Assembly: GCA_963854835.1 (NCBI GenBank)
Contig: OY978528.1
Location: 8,464,242-8,528,241 of the forward strand
Source: Megamerina dolium
Taxonomy: Eukaryota > Arthropoda > Insecta > Diptera > Megamerinidae
Length of the DNA: 64,000 bases
Reading direction: 5' to 3'
How positions within the stretch are numbered: the first letter of the stretch is position 1; each line of letters opens with the position of its first letter. A program made the translations under genes and the position numbers. Below are positions 50,236 to 62,456 of the stretch, piece by piece. Below the pieces are notes generated by a model that was not told where the DNA came from, did no database searches, and was given only the letters and a program-made list of their open reading frames with translations.

Positions 50236-51509
50236 TCAATTTTCTAATTCCTCTAATGATCGAAACTGAAATATTTTTGCCTCGTTACTTGCTATAATTA
50301 ATCCAAGACGATTAATTGGTTTGTAATCAAATCCACTTATTTCTTCTAAATGAGCATTTATTCGAAATTTCAATGCATAATATAATACATCAATAGCATG
50401 GATGTTACCCTTACTGGTTGCTATAGCAATGACATCGTTACTAATCCATTTTATACTAGATAAACAAGAGGTAATTAAATAAATGCAAAAAAAAAAGATA
50501 GGTTCATTCGTTTTTAAGATGACTTACAAAACAACGCCCTCATCCACATTACAAGGCTGAGGTGCTGAAAGATCCAAACAATTGTATACGCTAATAATAC
50601 CGGTAGCAGTACCAACGGCAATCGATTTCACTTCTCTTGATGGTGGTGAAAAAGCCAAACATAGGGCTGGGCCTCTTATTTGTGCCACTTTACAGGGACC
50701 GTCGCTCCTACAAAAAAGTATTGATCCTGAAAAACAAACAAATCATTGAAATGCAATTCGTATTAGTGGTATAGTGTACAACACATACCATTCATATCTG
50801 TCGATACATACAACGGTATTTTATTATCACAGGCTAGTGCACAAATGTCCGTTTTATGCATCATCGGATGGCGATCGTTTACCTCCATAACGACTAAGGC
50901 ACTTCTCAGATCCCATAATTTCAGCACACGATTCGAATAAGCCGCATATAGTGTTTGATCGTCGAATGACAATGCACCATTATCACAACTTACTAAGTTA
51001 CCTCTCAATTGTACCGGATCATCGGATGGTATTGGCCATATGCGTATATCACCAATTCCATCACCTGCTACTAGTACATTTTCAGTTCTACCCCAACGCA
51101 TCCAAAATATTATTGGTATATGAAATGACCGTATTCTTTTAAAGATTGGAGTCTTTTCTTCAGCTGCTTCTACTTCTTTTATTTCTACCGTATAAACGTA
51201 TATATCACCATTTGTAGCACCCAAAGCCAAATATTTGCCATCATAATTGAAACACACATGCATTATAATCGACATGCCTTCTTCTTGAATCGTGTGCAAT
51301 ACTATTCCAGTGTTTATGGACCATACATTGACGTTACAATTATCACCACTGGTTATAGCCCAATCATGGCATGGATGTAATGATCCAGAGCGTATGAATC
51401 CTCCGTGGTTTTCAAATGTCGCTAAAGCATCATCTCGCACACGGGTACGATTACCTCGAGCGTGAGATGTATTATGGTATTCATGGTTTGGTGTTCTTTT
51501 TGGGCGCAT
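50236..51509 (-). CDS. AAMP/CG5114-like WD40-repeat protein, paralog D
   Basis: Three exons: 51509-50789, 50726-50528 and 50455-50236, phases 1 and 2, 379 aa. The ATG at 51509 (MRPKRTPNHEYH) was chosen because an in-frame TAG lies 30 bases upstream and no other ATG intervenes. A CTAG there could also be a splice acceptor for a leader exon. The acidic N-terminus of paralogs A and C is replaced by a short basic segment. The core keeps VRDDALATFENHGG, VNVWSINTGIVL, IRIWPIPSDDP and LKLWDLRSALVVMEV. The blades after exon 1 are weaker (IISVYNCLD, AKIFQFRSLEELEN), so the propeller may be altered. The two intron positions are the same as in A-C. It probably represents a diverged duplicate. Confidence 0.83.
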
Positions 51510-52639
51510 TCTTGTTAAGGCTTTTGGAGTACCCACCTAGTATATTTGTATGAAATTTCACAATTTATTTCCTTTATACACCACAGTGTGAGCTAAAGCG
51601 TGCACAAATATCGAAAATTCTATAACGGCACTTGTAATTGTATGTATTTGTTGCATTAGTGGTAAATCCAACATCAAATACAGGGCGATGAATTATTGAG
51701 TTGAATTTACTATTTGAATAAAAGTTATTTTTTTATTTCACCATAAGTTGAAACAAATTTTAATTTCAGTAAAAGAAAAAAAAAAAATGTGTGAGAATGT
51801 TATAAATGCAAAAAAAAAAAAAACCAAAATCGTTTCATTTTGTGACGTTTACAACACTGAAACTGAAAGTCCGAAGAACCTATGACATTATAGAAACTCG
51901 ACGAGATGGATCTATTTAGATATTCTGTCATTAAAATGAGGGGCTTTTTGCGGGGATTGTGGTATACAAAATTAATTGTGTGACACAGTAGAATCACTGT
52001 GCATCGGCCACTGTAACTATCGAAACAACCAACCCATCATAGTAAGTAGACAGGTTTCGCGGGTCACGTCATGGGCTCTGGTATATCGATTTCTAAATGA
52101 TTTGTTAACAGGTGATGGGTTATTTGCATGAGAGAAGCAGAAGAGGTTGACGTTACATACTGTTCATGTCCACACATTTTTTTTTTAATTTTTCCGTGGG
52201 AATATTTTTAAAAATCTACGTTTCGAATATTTTACCCCTCGCAAGCCACCTAGGAACTCATTTTAATCGTTTAATACACACAATTTTCATTATTCTGCAA
52301 TACAACTCTGTATAGGAATAGGCAGAATAATATGCACTATTTGTTATTGTGAGTTTGTTTGTTCTCAGCTACTTCTCAGTTTATCTCATTTACTTGTTAC
52401 TAATACAAAACTAAAAAAAACCGTTATATGACTAAGGAAATATAAAAATAAATAATCTATTGCTTTGACATTTGTCGCATTTATTTGCTTATTTATTTCA
52501 TTGATATTTATTTCAAGTTTAGTATGAGTTTAGCTTAAGAGAATTGATAAACTGAAAGAATGTTTAGAGAATGTGTGCTGCAAAAAAATAAATAAATAAA
52601 ATACATAATTTGGAAGCAATGCATCAAATGTGATATATA
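51510..52639. other. 5' flank of paralog D; no gene seen
   Basis: AACGGCAC near 51624 recalls the AACGGCATCT motif upstream of paralogs A and B. Otherwise AT-rich DNA with A runs (51774-51786, 51811-51822). No coding frame. Confidence 0.4.
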
Positions 52640-53940
52640 ATTTTTTTGGTTTTTTATTGACATTTTCTGAACGCTTTCACATGCTTGTTTTAAAATTTTG
52701 CACACGAAAATATAAAGCTATTGGTACATATGATTAGTTTTACTTAAAAAATCAACGAATTTCAAAATATCCATAATCGAATCAAAATGGCACTTACATC
52801 CCATGCAAAAATACATTTTCAAGTTTATATTTAAAGATTTTTAATATGCCAATATAAAGATATAACACTAAAGTTCGATTCATAATATTATTTTTTACCA
52901 ATTAATCGACGAATTTAGGAATGAGTAAGATTGGATGAAAACTATGTCTATTTCCCATACAAAAATACATTTTCGAACATAGTTTTTTACATTTTGTATA
53001 CGAAAATTGTATAGCTAGCGAATTGAAAGTCGCAACAGGATGTTATTTTTCATCAGCAAACCAATTTAATTTAAGAATGAATGCAGTTGGACGAAAATTG
53101 TGTCTACTCCCCATATAAAAATACATTTTCGAACATAGTTTTTTTTTAAACTTTCCGTATGAGTATTTAAAAATATCTAATTGAAACTTGACAGATGATA
53201 TTACTTTTTATGAATAAATCGATAAATTTAAGAATGAGTGTGATTAGATGAAATTTATGTCTACCTCCTATACAAAAGCATGTTTTCAAACATATGTTTT
53301 CACACTTTTTATACAAAAATATAAAGCTAGCAAATTGAAATTAGGTGCATGAAATTATTTTTCATTAAGACATCGATAAATTTGATAACATGTGAAATCG
53401 GATAAAATTCATATCTACTACCTCCCATACAAAAGTATGTTTTTGAACATATGTTTTCATACTTTGTATACAAAAATATAAAGCTAGCAACATGAAATTC
53501 GGTACATGAAATTATTTTTCATCAAGACATCGACGATTTCGATAATATGTGGAATCTCATAAAATTCATACCTACCTCCCATACAAAAGTACGTTTTCAA
53601 ACATGTTTTTTCACATTTTGTGTACAAAAATATAAAGCTAGCTATGTGAAGTTAAGTACATTAGATTATTTTTCATCAAGATATCGATAAATTTGATAAC
53701 AGGTGAAATCGGATAAAATTCATATCTACCTCCCATACAAAAGTATGTTTTCGAACATATGTTTTCACACTTTTTATACAAAAATATAAAGCTAGCAAAT
53801 TGAAATTTGGTGCATGAAATTATTTTTCATCAAGACATCGATGAATTTGATAATAGATGAAATCGAATAAAATTCATACTTACCTCCCATACAAAAGTAC
53901 GTTTTCGAACGAATGTTTGCAAAGTTTGTACGTGTAAATA
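52640..53940 (-). repeat. Tandem array, eight units of about 155 bp
   Basis: The core CCCATACAAAA and variants recur at 52800, 52954, 53110, 53266, 53424, 53578, 53732 and 53886 (steps of 154-158 bp). Each unit continues GTATGTTTTCGAACATATG, then ACAAAAATATAAAGCTAGC, then a TTATTTTTCATCAAGACATCG block. The units on the right are most alike; those on the left are older. No coding capacity. I assign minus only to note that it is opposite to the 55.5-kb array. Confidence 0.9.
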
Positions 53941-55529
53941 TACACGCACGTTTTGGAATGTAATTTTTTTTTGTATAAAAATTGATATTGTAAAACAGTG
54001 AAAAGCTATTTGGTTAGATGGAGTTGTTAAAAACAACAAGACAATTTGCATATAAAAAAAAAAAACGATTAACATTAAACTTGTAACAGTATAAAATATT
54101 TTATATGAATATATATGTGTGCAATGTGTAGGATTGTTAATGTTATATGTTATTCGATAGTTGAAAATATTTTATTTCAATAAATCATAAGACTAGAGGA
54201 TATATGGCCACCCACCAACAGGTGTTTGGTATATTTCATGAGGAAATAAATAAAAAAAAAAAAAAGAAATACCAAAATGTAATAGGCAAGAAATAAATGA
54301 ATCGAAAACATAAAAGAATAAAGAAAAATACAACGGTTCATTTTCTCTTAGTACCGTGGTGGTATAAAATAACCGTAACCTGTTTTTTAATTACCCCATT
54401 TTACGACGAATGACGTTCTTTGAACGTACTATTGTACATATATATGTGTATATTTAGATGTGTATTTGCTCTTCGACCATTTACATCGTATAAATATGTA
54501 CCGATATGTAACGAGACATAATAAAAATGTCAAAAAAGTGAATGTGACCATAAAAGTGTTATTTTAATTACCATCGCGTCATGCAGCAAAATGTACAAAG
54601 TCGCATACATACAAATTTATGTGTGGTCATATGTTCATAGATACGAGTATCTATAATATAAAAATGAAGTACAAATGAACAAAAGTTTTTACTGGAACAA
54701 TGCTTATGAGTTTAAAGAGTCATATCATATGAGTTAAAAATGATCATTAGATTTCTTGCGAGTATTTGTAGTTCATTGTTCTCATAGATTTTTATAAAAT
54801 TGCTATTTATAATATTTACTATTTTTTTCAATATCTTTGGTATTTAGCAATTTTTATTTATAAACTTGAACATCCAACATTTAGTGATATTTTCTTTTAG
54901 ATAATACTCGCGATTAAACAAGCTTATATTTTAATATGTTATTTAAGCACTTACGTACTTACTGAATAATTGATAAAATTAATAAAAAAAAAAAACAGTT
55001 AGATAATAACGGCATTTATTTATACAATTTATATTTAACCATGCATTTATTACCATCAAATCACTTATTTACTCTATAAACGTTTTATTATTCACAATTT
55101 TTTGTTAACTGATATTTCATCGTTGGTTTAAACATTTTATTATTTTACTTTATTTCGCTGTTCTTGATAAACTAGTTTCTTATGCTAGCGTCACATGTAT
55201 TGTATAAATAATTTCTTAAAATTTATTTTCTTTATTATTTTTATTGATATTTGTCTGTTATGAGTATGTTTGCTTTTGTCCAAAATCAAGGTGTTTGAAT
55301 TAGCATGGTTATTGCTTACTCTCTCCCACGCTCTCTCTCTCTCTCTCTCCTGCTCTCTCTCTCTCTCTCCTGCTCTCTCTTCCTTTATTTTAATGTCAAT
55401 ATATTTTTAAGTTTTGTTCAACCGCCGAAAATATTGATTATTTTAAAAATAAACTATTCAGTATAATATAGTGACGTCATTGGTGGTTAGGTAAATTAGC
55501 AAAAAAAAAAAAAAAAAAACAGCGTAACT
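53941..55529. other. AT-rich DNA between two tandem arrays
   Basis: No gene recognised. It includes a complex (CT)n microsatellite at 55320-55381 and A runs. Several blocks of AT-rich sequence have no recognisable repeat. Confidence 0.45.
55320..55381. repeat. Compound (CT)n microsatellite
   Basis: Two CTCTCT runs, each followed by CCTGCTCTCTCT, which looks like a local duplication of a 24-bp block. Confidence 0.85.
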
Positions 55530-56725
55530 TTGAGTGGAAGGTATATAAAGTAGTAGGCATGGTTTGGCCATTTTTCACAAAATTTTTGGGTATTAAAATA
55601 TGAAGTCGCAAAATTTTTATGCCATCATTTTTTTAGAATGGTACACTAATTAAGGCTCGAGTCAAGGAGGCAATTTTGTACGGGAGGTATATGAAATTAG
55701 TAGAAATCCTAGGTTCATACGTACTAGAAGTTAAAGATATTCAAATGCTTCCTCCGAAGGAGCTGGTCCGATTGCTCTATATATTAAATATACTAAATAT
55801 CTAAGTATGAAGAGTGCACAATAGATTATGTTGGCCTAACCCGTACTACCATTACCATTACCATATGAAATTAGTAGGCGTGGCACGATATTTTTTCAGA
55901 ATTTTTTTGTATTAATGAAATATGGATTATTATACTAAATATGACTGCCTCATAATCATTTTTAAGGTTAATATAGCAACATTATTGAGCGAATCACAGT
56001 GGTGACTTTGTATGAGAGCTATAAGAAATATTGAGTGAAATTCTATTATCTTTGATAAGCTAATTAAATTCTAAAATATATGCTAATATAAGATTTTTAG
56101 CTCTCGCACAGTGATTTTTCAAAGGATATAATGACATCATTGAAGGCAGTTAAATTAATAATTTTGTATGGGAGCTATATGAAATAATGGGCGTGGCATG
56201 ACTAGTTTTCACCAGTTTTCTTAACTACTAAAATATAGATTAGCATATCAAATATGATTGTCTTATAATCATTTTGAAGATGAATATAAAGCCATTATTA
56301 AGAGAGTTATAATAGTGATTTTGTATGAAAGCTATAAGGAATAGCAGCTGAAATCGTCTGATTTTTCTGCTAATTATTTTAACACCAAAATATAAGCGTA
56401 TGTAACAAAAATTGTTGTTGCACAATCATTTTTAAGGATAATATAGTAATTTTGATTGAGCGAATCAAAGTAGCAACATTGTATGGGAGGTAATGCATAT
56501 AGTGGAAGTTGTGTATTTATTTTTCAGAATTTTTTAAATTGATGAAATATTGTTCAGCATAGCAAAAATTTTTGTTTTAGAATTGTTTTTAAGCTGAATA
56601 TAGCAACATTACTCAAAGTATCACCACAGTGACCTTGTATGTATGGCAGCTTTATGAAATAGTAGGCGTGGCTATCCAATTTAATGCAAAATGATTAGCA
56701 TTTAGAATAGTTATGCATCCTTCCT
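55530..56725 (+). repeat. Tandem array, about seven to eight units of 156-160 bp
   Basis: The core TTTGTATGGGAGCTATATGAA and its variants occur at about 55541, 55677, 55850, 56009, 56165, 56322, 56480 and 56640; the last five are 156-160 bp apart. Alternate units carry GTAGGCGTGGC (55873, 56180, 56664), suggesting a two-unit (about 310 bp) higher-order pattern. Each unit includes an ATAATCATTTTTAAGGxTAATATAGC block. The core is the complement of that in the 52.7-kb array. Confidence 0.85.
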
Positions 56726-56744
56726 TATCAATCCTTTGCTCTTC

Positions 56745-56905
56745 ACAGGGCGTGGTGGCGAATTATAAATGCACATTTTTCATTGAGGTGTGCCATGTTG
56801 TTCGATCTTGTGCAGTGTGTATGGCCTCATTCATCGTTTTTCCTATCAGTGTTTGTAGTTGAGCCATCCATCTTGTAGGTGATCTTTCTCGTCTTCTAAT
56901 TCCGC
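56745..56905 (-). mobile_element. C-terminal scrap of an RTE-like LINE reverse transcriptase ORF
   Basis: The minus strand reads GIRRRERSPTRWMAQLQTLIG, then NEAIHTAQDRTTWHTSM. This is the typical tail R.RGRP..RW...I, A.DR..W of endonuclease/RT proteins of RTE/CR1-type LINEs. Only about 160 bp is left. It abuts a mariner fragment on the right and the tandem array on the left. Confidence 0.6.
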
Positions 56906-56909
56906 TTAC

Positions 56910-57272
56910 CCAGAAGCGTCCAGCTTTGGCCAATAGGAGAGGAATTATGTTCCATCAGGACAACGCCAAGCCACACACATCGATAGTGACTCACAAGAAG
57001 ATCCGGGAGCTTCGTTGGGAGGCTCTTATGGATCCACCTTATTGTCCGGACCTGGCACCAAGTGATTACTACCTATTCCTGTCTATGATTTTGCTGGTGA
57101 AAAATTCGCGTCAAGAGAAGTTAGTGAAAATCGACTCTCCCAGTTTTTTGCTAATAGGGACGGGGATTTCTATGAGAGTGGCATTATGAAATTACCTTCA
57201 AAATGGCAACAAGAAATCGAACAAAACGATCCATATTTGACCTAATTCGGATCATTCTAACTATGCTAAATA
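56910..57272 (+). mobile_element. 3' fragment of a family 3 mariner
   Basis: RPALANRRGIMFHQDNAKPHTS holds the second catalytic Asp, then [23 protein letters not shown] the third. It closely matches the 29200-29570 part of the copy at 28740-29575. The 5' two-thirds is missing. There is a frameshift after LSM, and the end matches the 3' UTR (GATCATTxTAACTATGCTAAATAAA). Confidence 0.85.
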
Positions 57273-57848
57273 AAACCTTCAATTTAATGCAAAAATAATG
57301 GATTTATTTTTACTAGATCTTATATTTTGATTTTAAAAAAATATTATTGCTTTATTACAGTTATAATTATATCGTTTAAACAATTTGTTTTTGACAATTC
57401 TGAAGACATTGCAATGTACATTGAACAATATGATATGAAAGACTTAAGCAACAAACTTGATCGTCATAAATTACATCGAACAAAAGACTTAGGAAACGAA
57501 CCTGTTGTCACTTTGCTGCTGTGTGACCATTTGGTTTTCTCTCTTTTTTTTGACAAATTACCATTTGTTGTTCTTGTTGTAATTAATGTTCTCATTGTTG
57601 TTGCGGTTATTGTGAGTTTGTTGAAATTCATTTTTAAATTGCTCATAAAATATGTTTGTGACCAGAAAATGGAACTAAAAATTTTTGTTTTTGTTTTTTT
57701 TTCTCATTACTCTTTTACGCACTTTGTGTGTGTTTTTGTGTTTTTTTTGTTTTTGCTTCTTATGTAGACTTTGGAAATATATCATAATTGCTCCGTTATT
57801 TTCTTAGTTTTAATATTTTCATCTTTCATATTCTCTATATTGAGATTG

Positions 57849-57890
<42 letters not shown>

Positions 57891-59800
57891 TATTTCGTTT
57901 ACTCACATTTTTTTTTAATGATGCTTTTGCTGGCATTCATCTAAAAGCATCGAAATATAAGAAAACAAAAAAAAAATACAATAAAAGCAAATGAATAAAT
58001 GCTATGTTTTGTTGTTGTTGTTGTTGTTGCAGTTTGTTCTTTTTTTGGTTCCACTCATCAAAAGCCGGTTTCATTTTTGCGCATATACGCCGTTATGCAC
58101 ACAAATAAACGAATGGATGGTCATTGCAAAGGCAAACAAACACTTGTGCATATATACACACCACACACAAACACACATACACATACATGCATGCTGTTTA
58201 TATGTAACGTAGCTGCGTAAAAGTAGGTACTACTATAATTCACTGCAATAATAGCAACGGCGCCACAGCAGCAGCATTAAATTGTGTGTGTGTGTGCTAT
58301 GCGCATGCGTTTTTGTGTGCAACTTTTTGACGTATACATAATTTCTTGCTGGCTTACTTGTATTTGTAAATGCTATTGGCTAAATACATATTGTTATGAT
58401 CATCTTAGCGGATTGCATGTCCAAATAATATGGAAGAAGACGACAGTTGTCTTTTTCAACAACAACAACAACAACAACAACAAAATGATTGTTTCATAAA
58501 TTGTTGTTGTTGTGGAAATGCATGTTGTTCGTATCGGTAATGGCGAATGATGATGATGATAGTGTATTGCTGATAATAAAATTGGTGTTGATAACACGAT
58601 TATGATTGTGATGCTGTTAATGATAATGATGATGATGATATACAAACTAATCATAATGGCAGCTGCTGCCACAAGTAGACAAAGTATTTATACCCGAAAT
58701 AGCCTCATATGGATATATTGCTAGTAGTACAAGTCTTAAATAGGGAATGAAGAAGGCATACATGCTTATACGATATTTACACTTCAATTTATTCTTTAGC
58801 ATGACCATGTACATATATACATTAACTATATATGTATGTATGTATGCAGTGTCTGGCAAGTTTAGTGAACATTCCACGTATTTGTAAAGTGAAGTGAAGT
58901 TGTTCATAATTCTTGTTCATCGGTTGTTCTTGTTTGTAGGTCAAGCGCCTACTTGTTGGCTTGTTGTAATTTCTCTGCCTACAAATACACATAAATACAC
59001 ATACTCGTGTATACCATAAGTAAGTGTATAAATCGTGCCTCTATATCGACTTTATAATTTTTTGTTTTCTCTAGAATTATTAAAATGCATTATTATTTTA
59101 AAATATTTTCTGCTTCTTCGATGATATTTTCCCTCAATTAGAATTCTTTTTGTTTTTCAACAAATACCTTTAGTAAAAGTAAATATATTATTAGTTCTTT
59201 TTATGAGCATTTATTATCGTTTTTTGTTTTACGTATTTATTTTCTTACTTTTTTTTTTAGTTAATTAAAATGTATGCCATAGCATAACACATTTTCAATA
59301 AAAGCATGAATCATAATTGAAGAGAAAAAAAAAAATTCTACTATTCATTATTCATTTTAATCACTTTATTATTGCATACGAGTATATTGTGTTAACCCTT
59401 TCGCTACTGTGTTGCCATATGTGCAACATGCAACTTTGAAGGATTTTGAGGTCTGTATGATTGCAGAATTAAGTTTGTTTTTTATTTGTTTTTTGATGAT
59501 AACAATTACATGAGGTGTATGAACATTATTTTGATATAAAAAAAATTCGAATGCTTAGACCTAAAAGAAAAAAAAAAATATTTACGATTTTTTAGAAAGT
59601 TACCTTTCCACTCTGTAATTTTGTTGGAAAAAGAGAATTTATAATTTCATATTTTTAACTTCGATCCTAATAAATTTTTTAAATAACTATGTCTAAATGT
59701 AATTAAGAAATATTTCATTTTCATTTTTTGTATAAAAATTATATTGGTACAATAATTATTACAGCCGTAACAATTTTTATACTCTGCATAATGTAATACG
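57273..59800. other. Low-complexity, microsatellite-rich DNA; no convincing gene
   Basis: Holds (TG)n at 57851-57889, (TTG)n near 58009-58029 and 58501-58512, (CAA)n at 58459-58483 and (GAT)n near 58550 and 58628. An open frame at 57327-57767 begins with a moderately protein-like stretch (NSEDIAMYIEQYDMKDLSNKL) but then turns into Phe/Val runs from T-rich DNA; I do not accept it as a gene. Confidence 0.5.
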
Positions 59801-59984
59801 CGGTGAAGTGCGGCAAAGTGCGGCGGAGTGCGGCAAAGTGCGGTAAAGTGCGGTGAAGTGCGGCAAAGTGCGGCGACTTGCCACGGAAAAATGCGTCGAA
59901 TTGGGGGTAAGTGCGGCAATATGCGCCGACTTGCGGCGACCTGCGCCGAACTGCAACGACATGTGTCGAACTGCGGTGACCTGA
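59801..59984. repeat. GC-rich decamer minisatellite, first array
   Basis: Eight gap-free CGGYRAAGTG units (59801-59880, e.g. CGGCAAAGTG, CGGTGAAGTG) are followed after a short break by variant units such as CGGCGACTTG and CGCCGAACTG to about 59984. It is strongly GC-rich against an AT-rich background. A second array in the same orientation is at 60811-60880. Confidence 0.9.
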
Positions 59985-60078
59985 TGTTTGTAACTATTTC
60001 AAGGAATCTCCGGAGATATATAAATACATATATACATATATTCGTGATCAGCGTCGCTTAAATTTTCGATTTAACGAT

Positions 60079-60113
60079 GTCCGTCCGTCCGTCCGTCCGT
60101 CCGTCTGTCCGTC
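60079..60113. repeat. (GTCC)n tetranucleotide run
   Basis: About eight GTCC/GTCT units between the decamer array and the 156-bp units. Such GTCC runs sit inside the same composite repeat, and a related GTCT run occurs at 2975-3003. Confidence 0.85.
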
Positions 60114-60119
60114 ACCTGG

Positions 60120-60740
60120 CTGTTTCGCACGATAACTTGAGCAAATATTGAGCTATTCTGACGAAATTTGTCATGGGTAACCTATGATCCAAGACTACGA
60201 ACGGGGATTGATATTGGGCATGATCGATCAATAGCCACGCCCACACCAAGCATTCAAAGCGACTAACCTCGGAATTTTCAAAATTTTTAACTTGCTATAA
60301 CTCACTTAATACACAATCTGGACCAATTATATTTGGCAAGTGGAGTTATATTATACTGCTACATAACCTTGCTAGAAATAGGCGAGCCACGCCTACTTTT
60401 TATAGTAGCTCCCATACAAAGTGTCTGCATTTCTTTTAAATTGAAACAGCTGTAACTTCTGCAATCTTATGTCTAGAATAACTATAATTGACACTTAGAT
60501 TAATATGATAGTCCGAAATAAAGAGGTATGACACCAGCATGTTACGCCCACTTCTTAATGGGGCTACCATACAAAGTTGAGAAAATTTAAAAGAAATTTA
60601 AATCGCTTTAACTTACGAACTTACGAACTGCGTGGGACAACCAAATTAAAGGTATGGATTAATATTGCAAAGTTAATTAGATTTACAAGAAAGAGGTAAG
60701 CCACGCCTACTTGTCATATAGCTTTCATTCTAAGATTATC
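60120..60740 (-). repeat. Three to four units of the 156-bp family, inverted relative to the 55.5-kb array
   Basis: GCCACGCCTACTTTTTATAG then CTCCCATACAAAG (core near 60411), ACGCCCACTTCTTAATGG then ACCATACAAAG (near 60567) and GCCACGCCTACTTGTCATAT (then CTTTCATTCTAAG near 60724) are spaced 156-158 bp apart. An earlier, weaker unit sits near 60240. These are complements of the GTAGGCGTGGC and TTTGTATGGGAG blocks at 55530-56725. Confidence 0.8.
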
Positions 60741-60810
60741 CCCTTTAAAACCACCACCACCACCATTTCCACTACAAAGTAGTGGAAATACACGAAAAAT
60801 AGGGATATTT

Positions 60811-60880
60811 GAGCAAAGTGCGGCGAAGTGCGACGAAGTGCGGCGAAGTGCGGAGAAGTGCGGCGAAATGCGACGTAGTC
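60811..60880. repeat. GC-rich decamer minisatellite, second array
   Basis: Seven units such as CGGCGAAGTG and CGACGAAGTG in the same register and direction as the array at 59801. Together the two arrays bracket the GTCC run and the 156-bp units, giving a composite of about 1.08 kb. At 60960-61010 a further decayed TGGCTGGTATTTAAAATAGTAGG unit follows. Confidence 0.9.
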
Positions 60881-61014
60881 AAATAAAAATTTATACTCAT
60901 AATATGACTGCTCAAAAGAGCATTCCAAATACCAAAAATAATGATCTTAAAGCAGGGATTAAAATTGTAACTTTATGTGGCTGGTATTTAAAATAGTAGG
61001 CTTGGTCCACGTAC

Positions 61015-62309
61015 TGTTTGACCAATTTATTAAATACCGAAATATATACTTGTGTAACAAATATTAATATTTTGCATTAATTTTATATGAGAATATAGTA
61101 CTATTTGGAAGAGTTCTCAGAAGTACCTTTTTTTTATAGGAACTTTTTAAATTACTATTTTTTTTATTTTTTTTATTTAAAATAGTACGAATGCTTCACC
61201 TATTTATTGCAAAAAACTACAATTTTGATCTACATGCTAAAATATAGTTAACGTAGGTTAATTATTATATAATTAATAAATAATTTAATAAGTAATAATT
61301 AAGGTAATTTATTATTAAATAGAATCGTTTCATATTTCAAAGTCTGAGATTGGAAATCAATTAAGTGTCTCATGGTAATGAAATATGAAATTTAAAATTT
61401 TCTCGTGAATTTATTTAATTGTTAACCATTAGAGAAGAAAGAAATTGAAAAGAAATTGAAATGCATAAAAATATTATATTAGACCACCATTTGTTATTGG
61501 CTAAAGTCTTTTCATTTCATCATCACCCGCATTCATGTATTGTACACGCACATTACAAACAATGAGGCTTAAATTACAATAATATAAATGACTTCATTGA
61601 GTCTGATAGCTTTCTACATTATTTATTATACTTAGTACTGTGCAACAAACATATGTAAATGCATAGAAAATGAAATATTTAACTTTTAAATGACGACGTT
61701 ATGTTGTATATAGATATAAGTAATAGTACTGAGTTTTTGTTATGTATTTCTTCATACAATTCCCTTTTTCAAAATTTTAATGACCATGAGACACTTTAAA
61801 AGCGTATAAATAAGATAGTTATGCGTAAATGAAAATAAAGAGCGGAAAACAATGTGAGCTAGATGAACTAGAAGTACCTACAAGAAAAAAGGCAACAAAT
61901 GAAAAAAAAAAATGCATTAAAAATGCATTTTCTGTAAACTAAAGCTATTATGTTTACCCATGAAAAACGTGCTACTAACCTCTTTTAGCAGTGGGAAATT
62001 TCATGGAGTTTTATTTATGTGGCTAAACTTTATGAATATGCGTGTGTGTATATAACATGTGTACTATGTTCGCTAGTACATAAAAATATATATGAACTTA
62101 ATTGTTGTAATTTTCTAAGAAATCCACAATATATGCATTTATTGCAGGATACCATCATCAGACATTAGTGAGAAAATAATGAGAATATACAAGGTGATTT
62201 AAAAAAGATGATATATTTATATATCAATATATTTCATATTAATTTAATTTCTCTTTTTAAGTGCGTTAGATGAATATTTTCGGGTGCTAAGTGTTATAAT
62301 CGACATGCA
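61015..62309. other. AT-rich intergenic DNA; no gene seen
   Basis: Only short frames and A/T tracts. No transposon signature was recognised. Confidence 0.45.
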
Positions 62310-62456
62310 AGGATATACTTTTGTATGGGAGGTAGGTGTAGTTTTCATTTGATTACATTCATTTTTGAATGCAATAATTTTATGCTAAAAATAACTCCTT
62401 GTACCAATTTTGAGTTTGATAGCATTATATTTTCGTGCAAAATGTGTGAAAACATA
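62310..62456 (+). repeat. Single 155-bp family unit, left half interrupted by a LINE
   Basis: TTTTGTATGGGAGGTAGGTG, then TAGCATTATATTTTCGTGCAA and TGTGTGAAAACATA, is the complement of a unit from the 52.7-kb array. It continues after the LINE at 63463 with GTGAAAACATACATTC and a second core TTTGTATGGAAGCT near 63491. Confidence 0.7.

Noticed and set aside
52640..56725. CRISPR-like regular repeats
   Set aside because: The repeats are long, contiguous units without unique spacers, in a eukaryotic genome with introns; these are tandem satellite-like arrays.
57327..57767. 146-codon plus-strand frame with hydrophobic runs
   Set aside because: Only about 45 residues look protein-like; the rest is T-rich low-complexity DNA read as Phe, Val and Leu. 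No recognised family or convincing splice sites.
57991..58220. Overlapping frames with poly-Leu/Val and His-rich tails
   Set aside because: They come from (TTG)n and (CA)n microsatellites in two frames at once.
59647..59962. Minus-strand frames with a repeated RTSPHFAAL-like peptide
   Set aside because: A 10-bp repeat gives a 10-residue repeating peptide in any open frame; no start context, splice sites or conservation.
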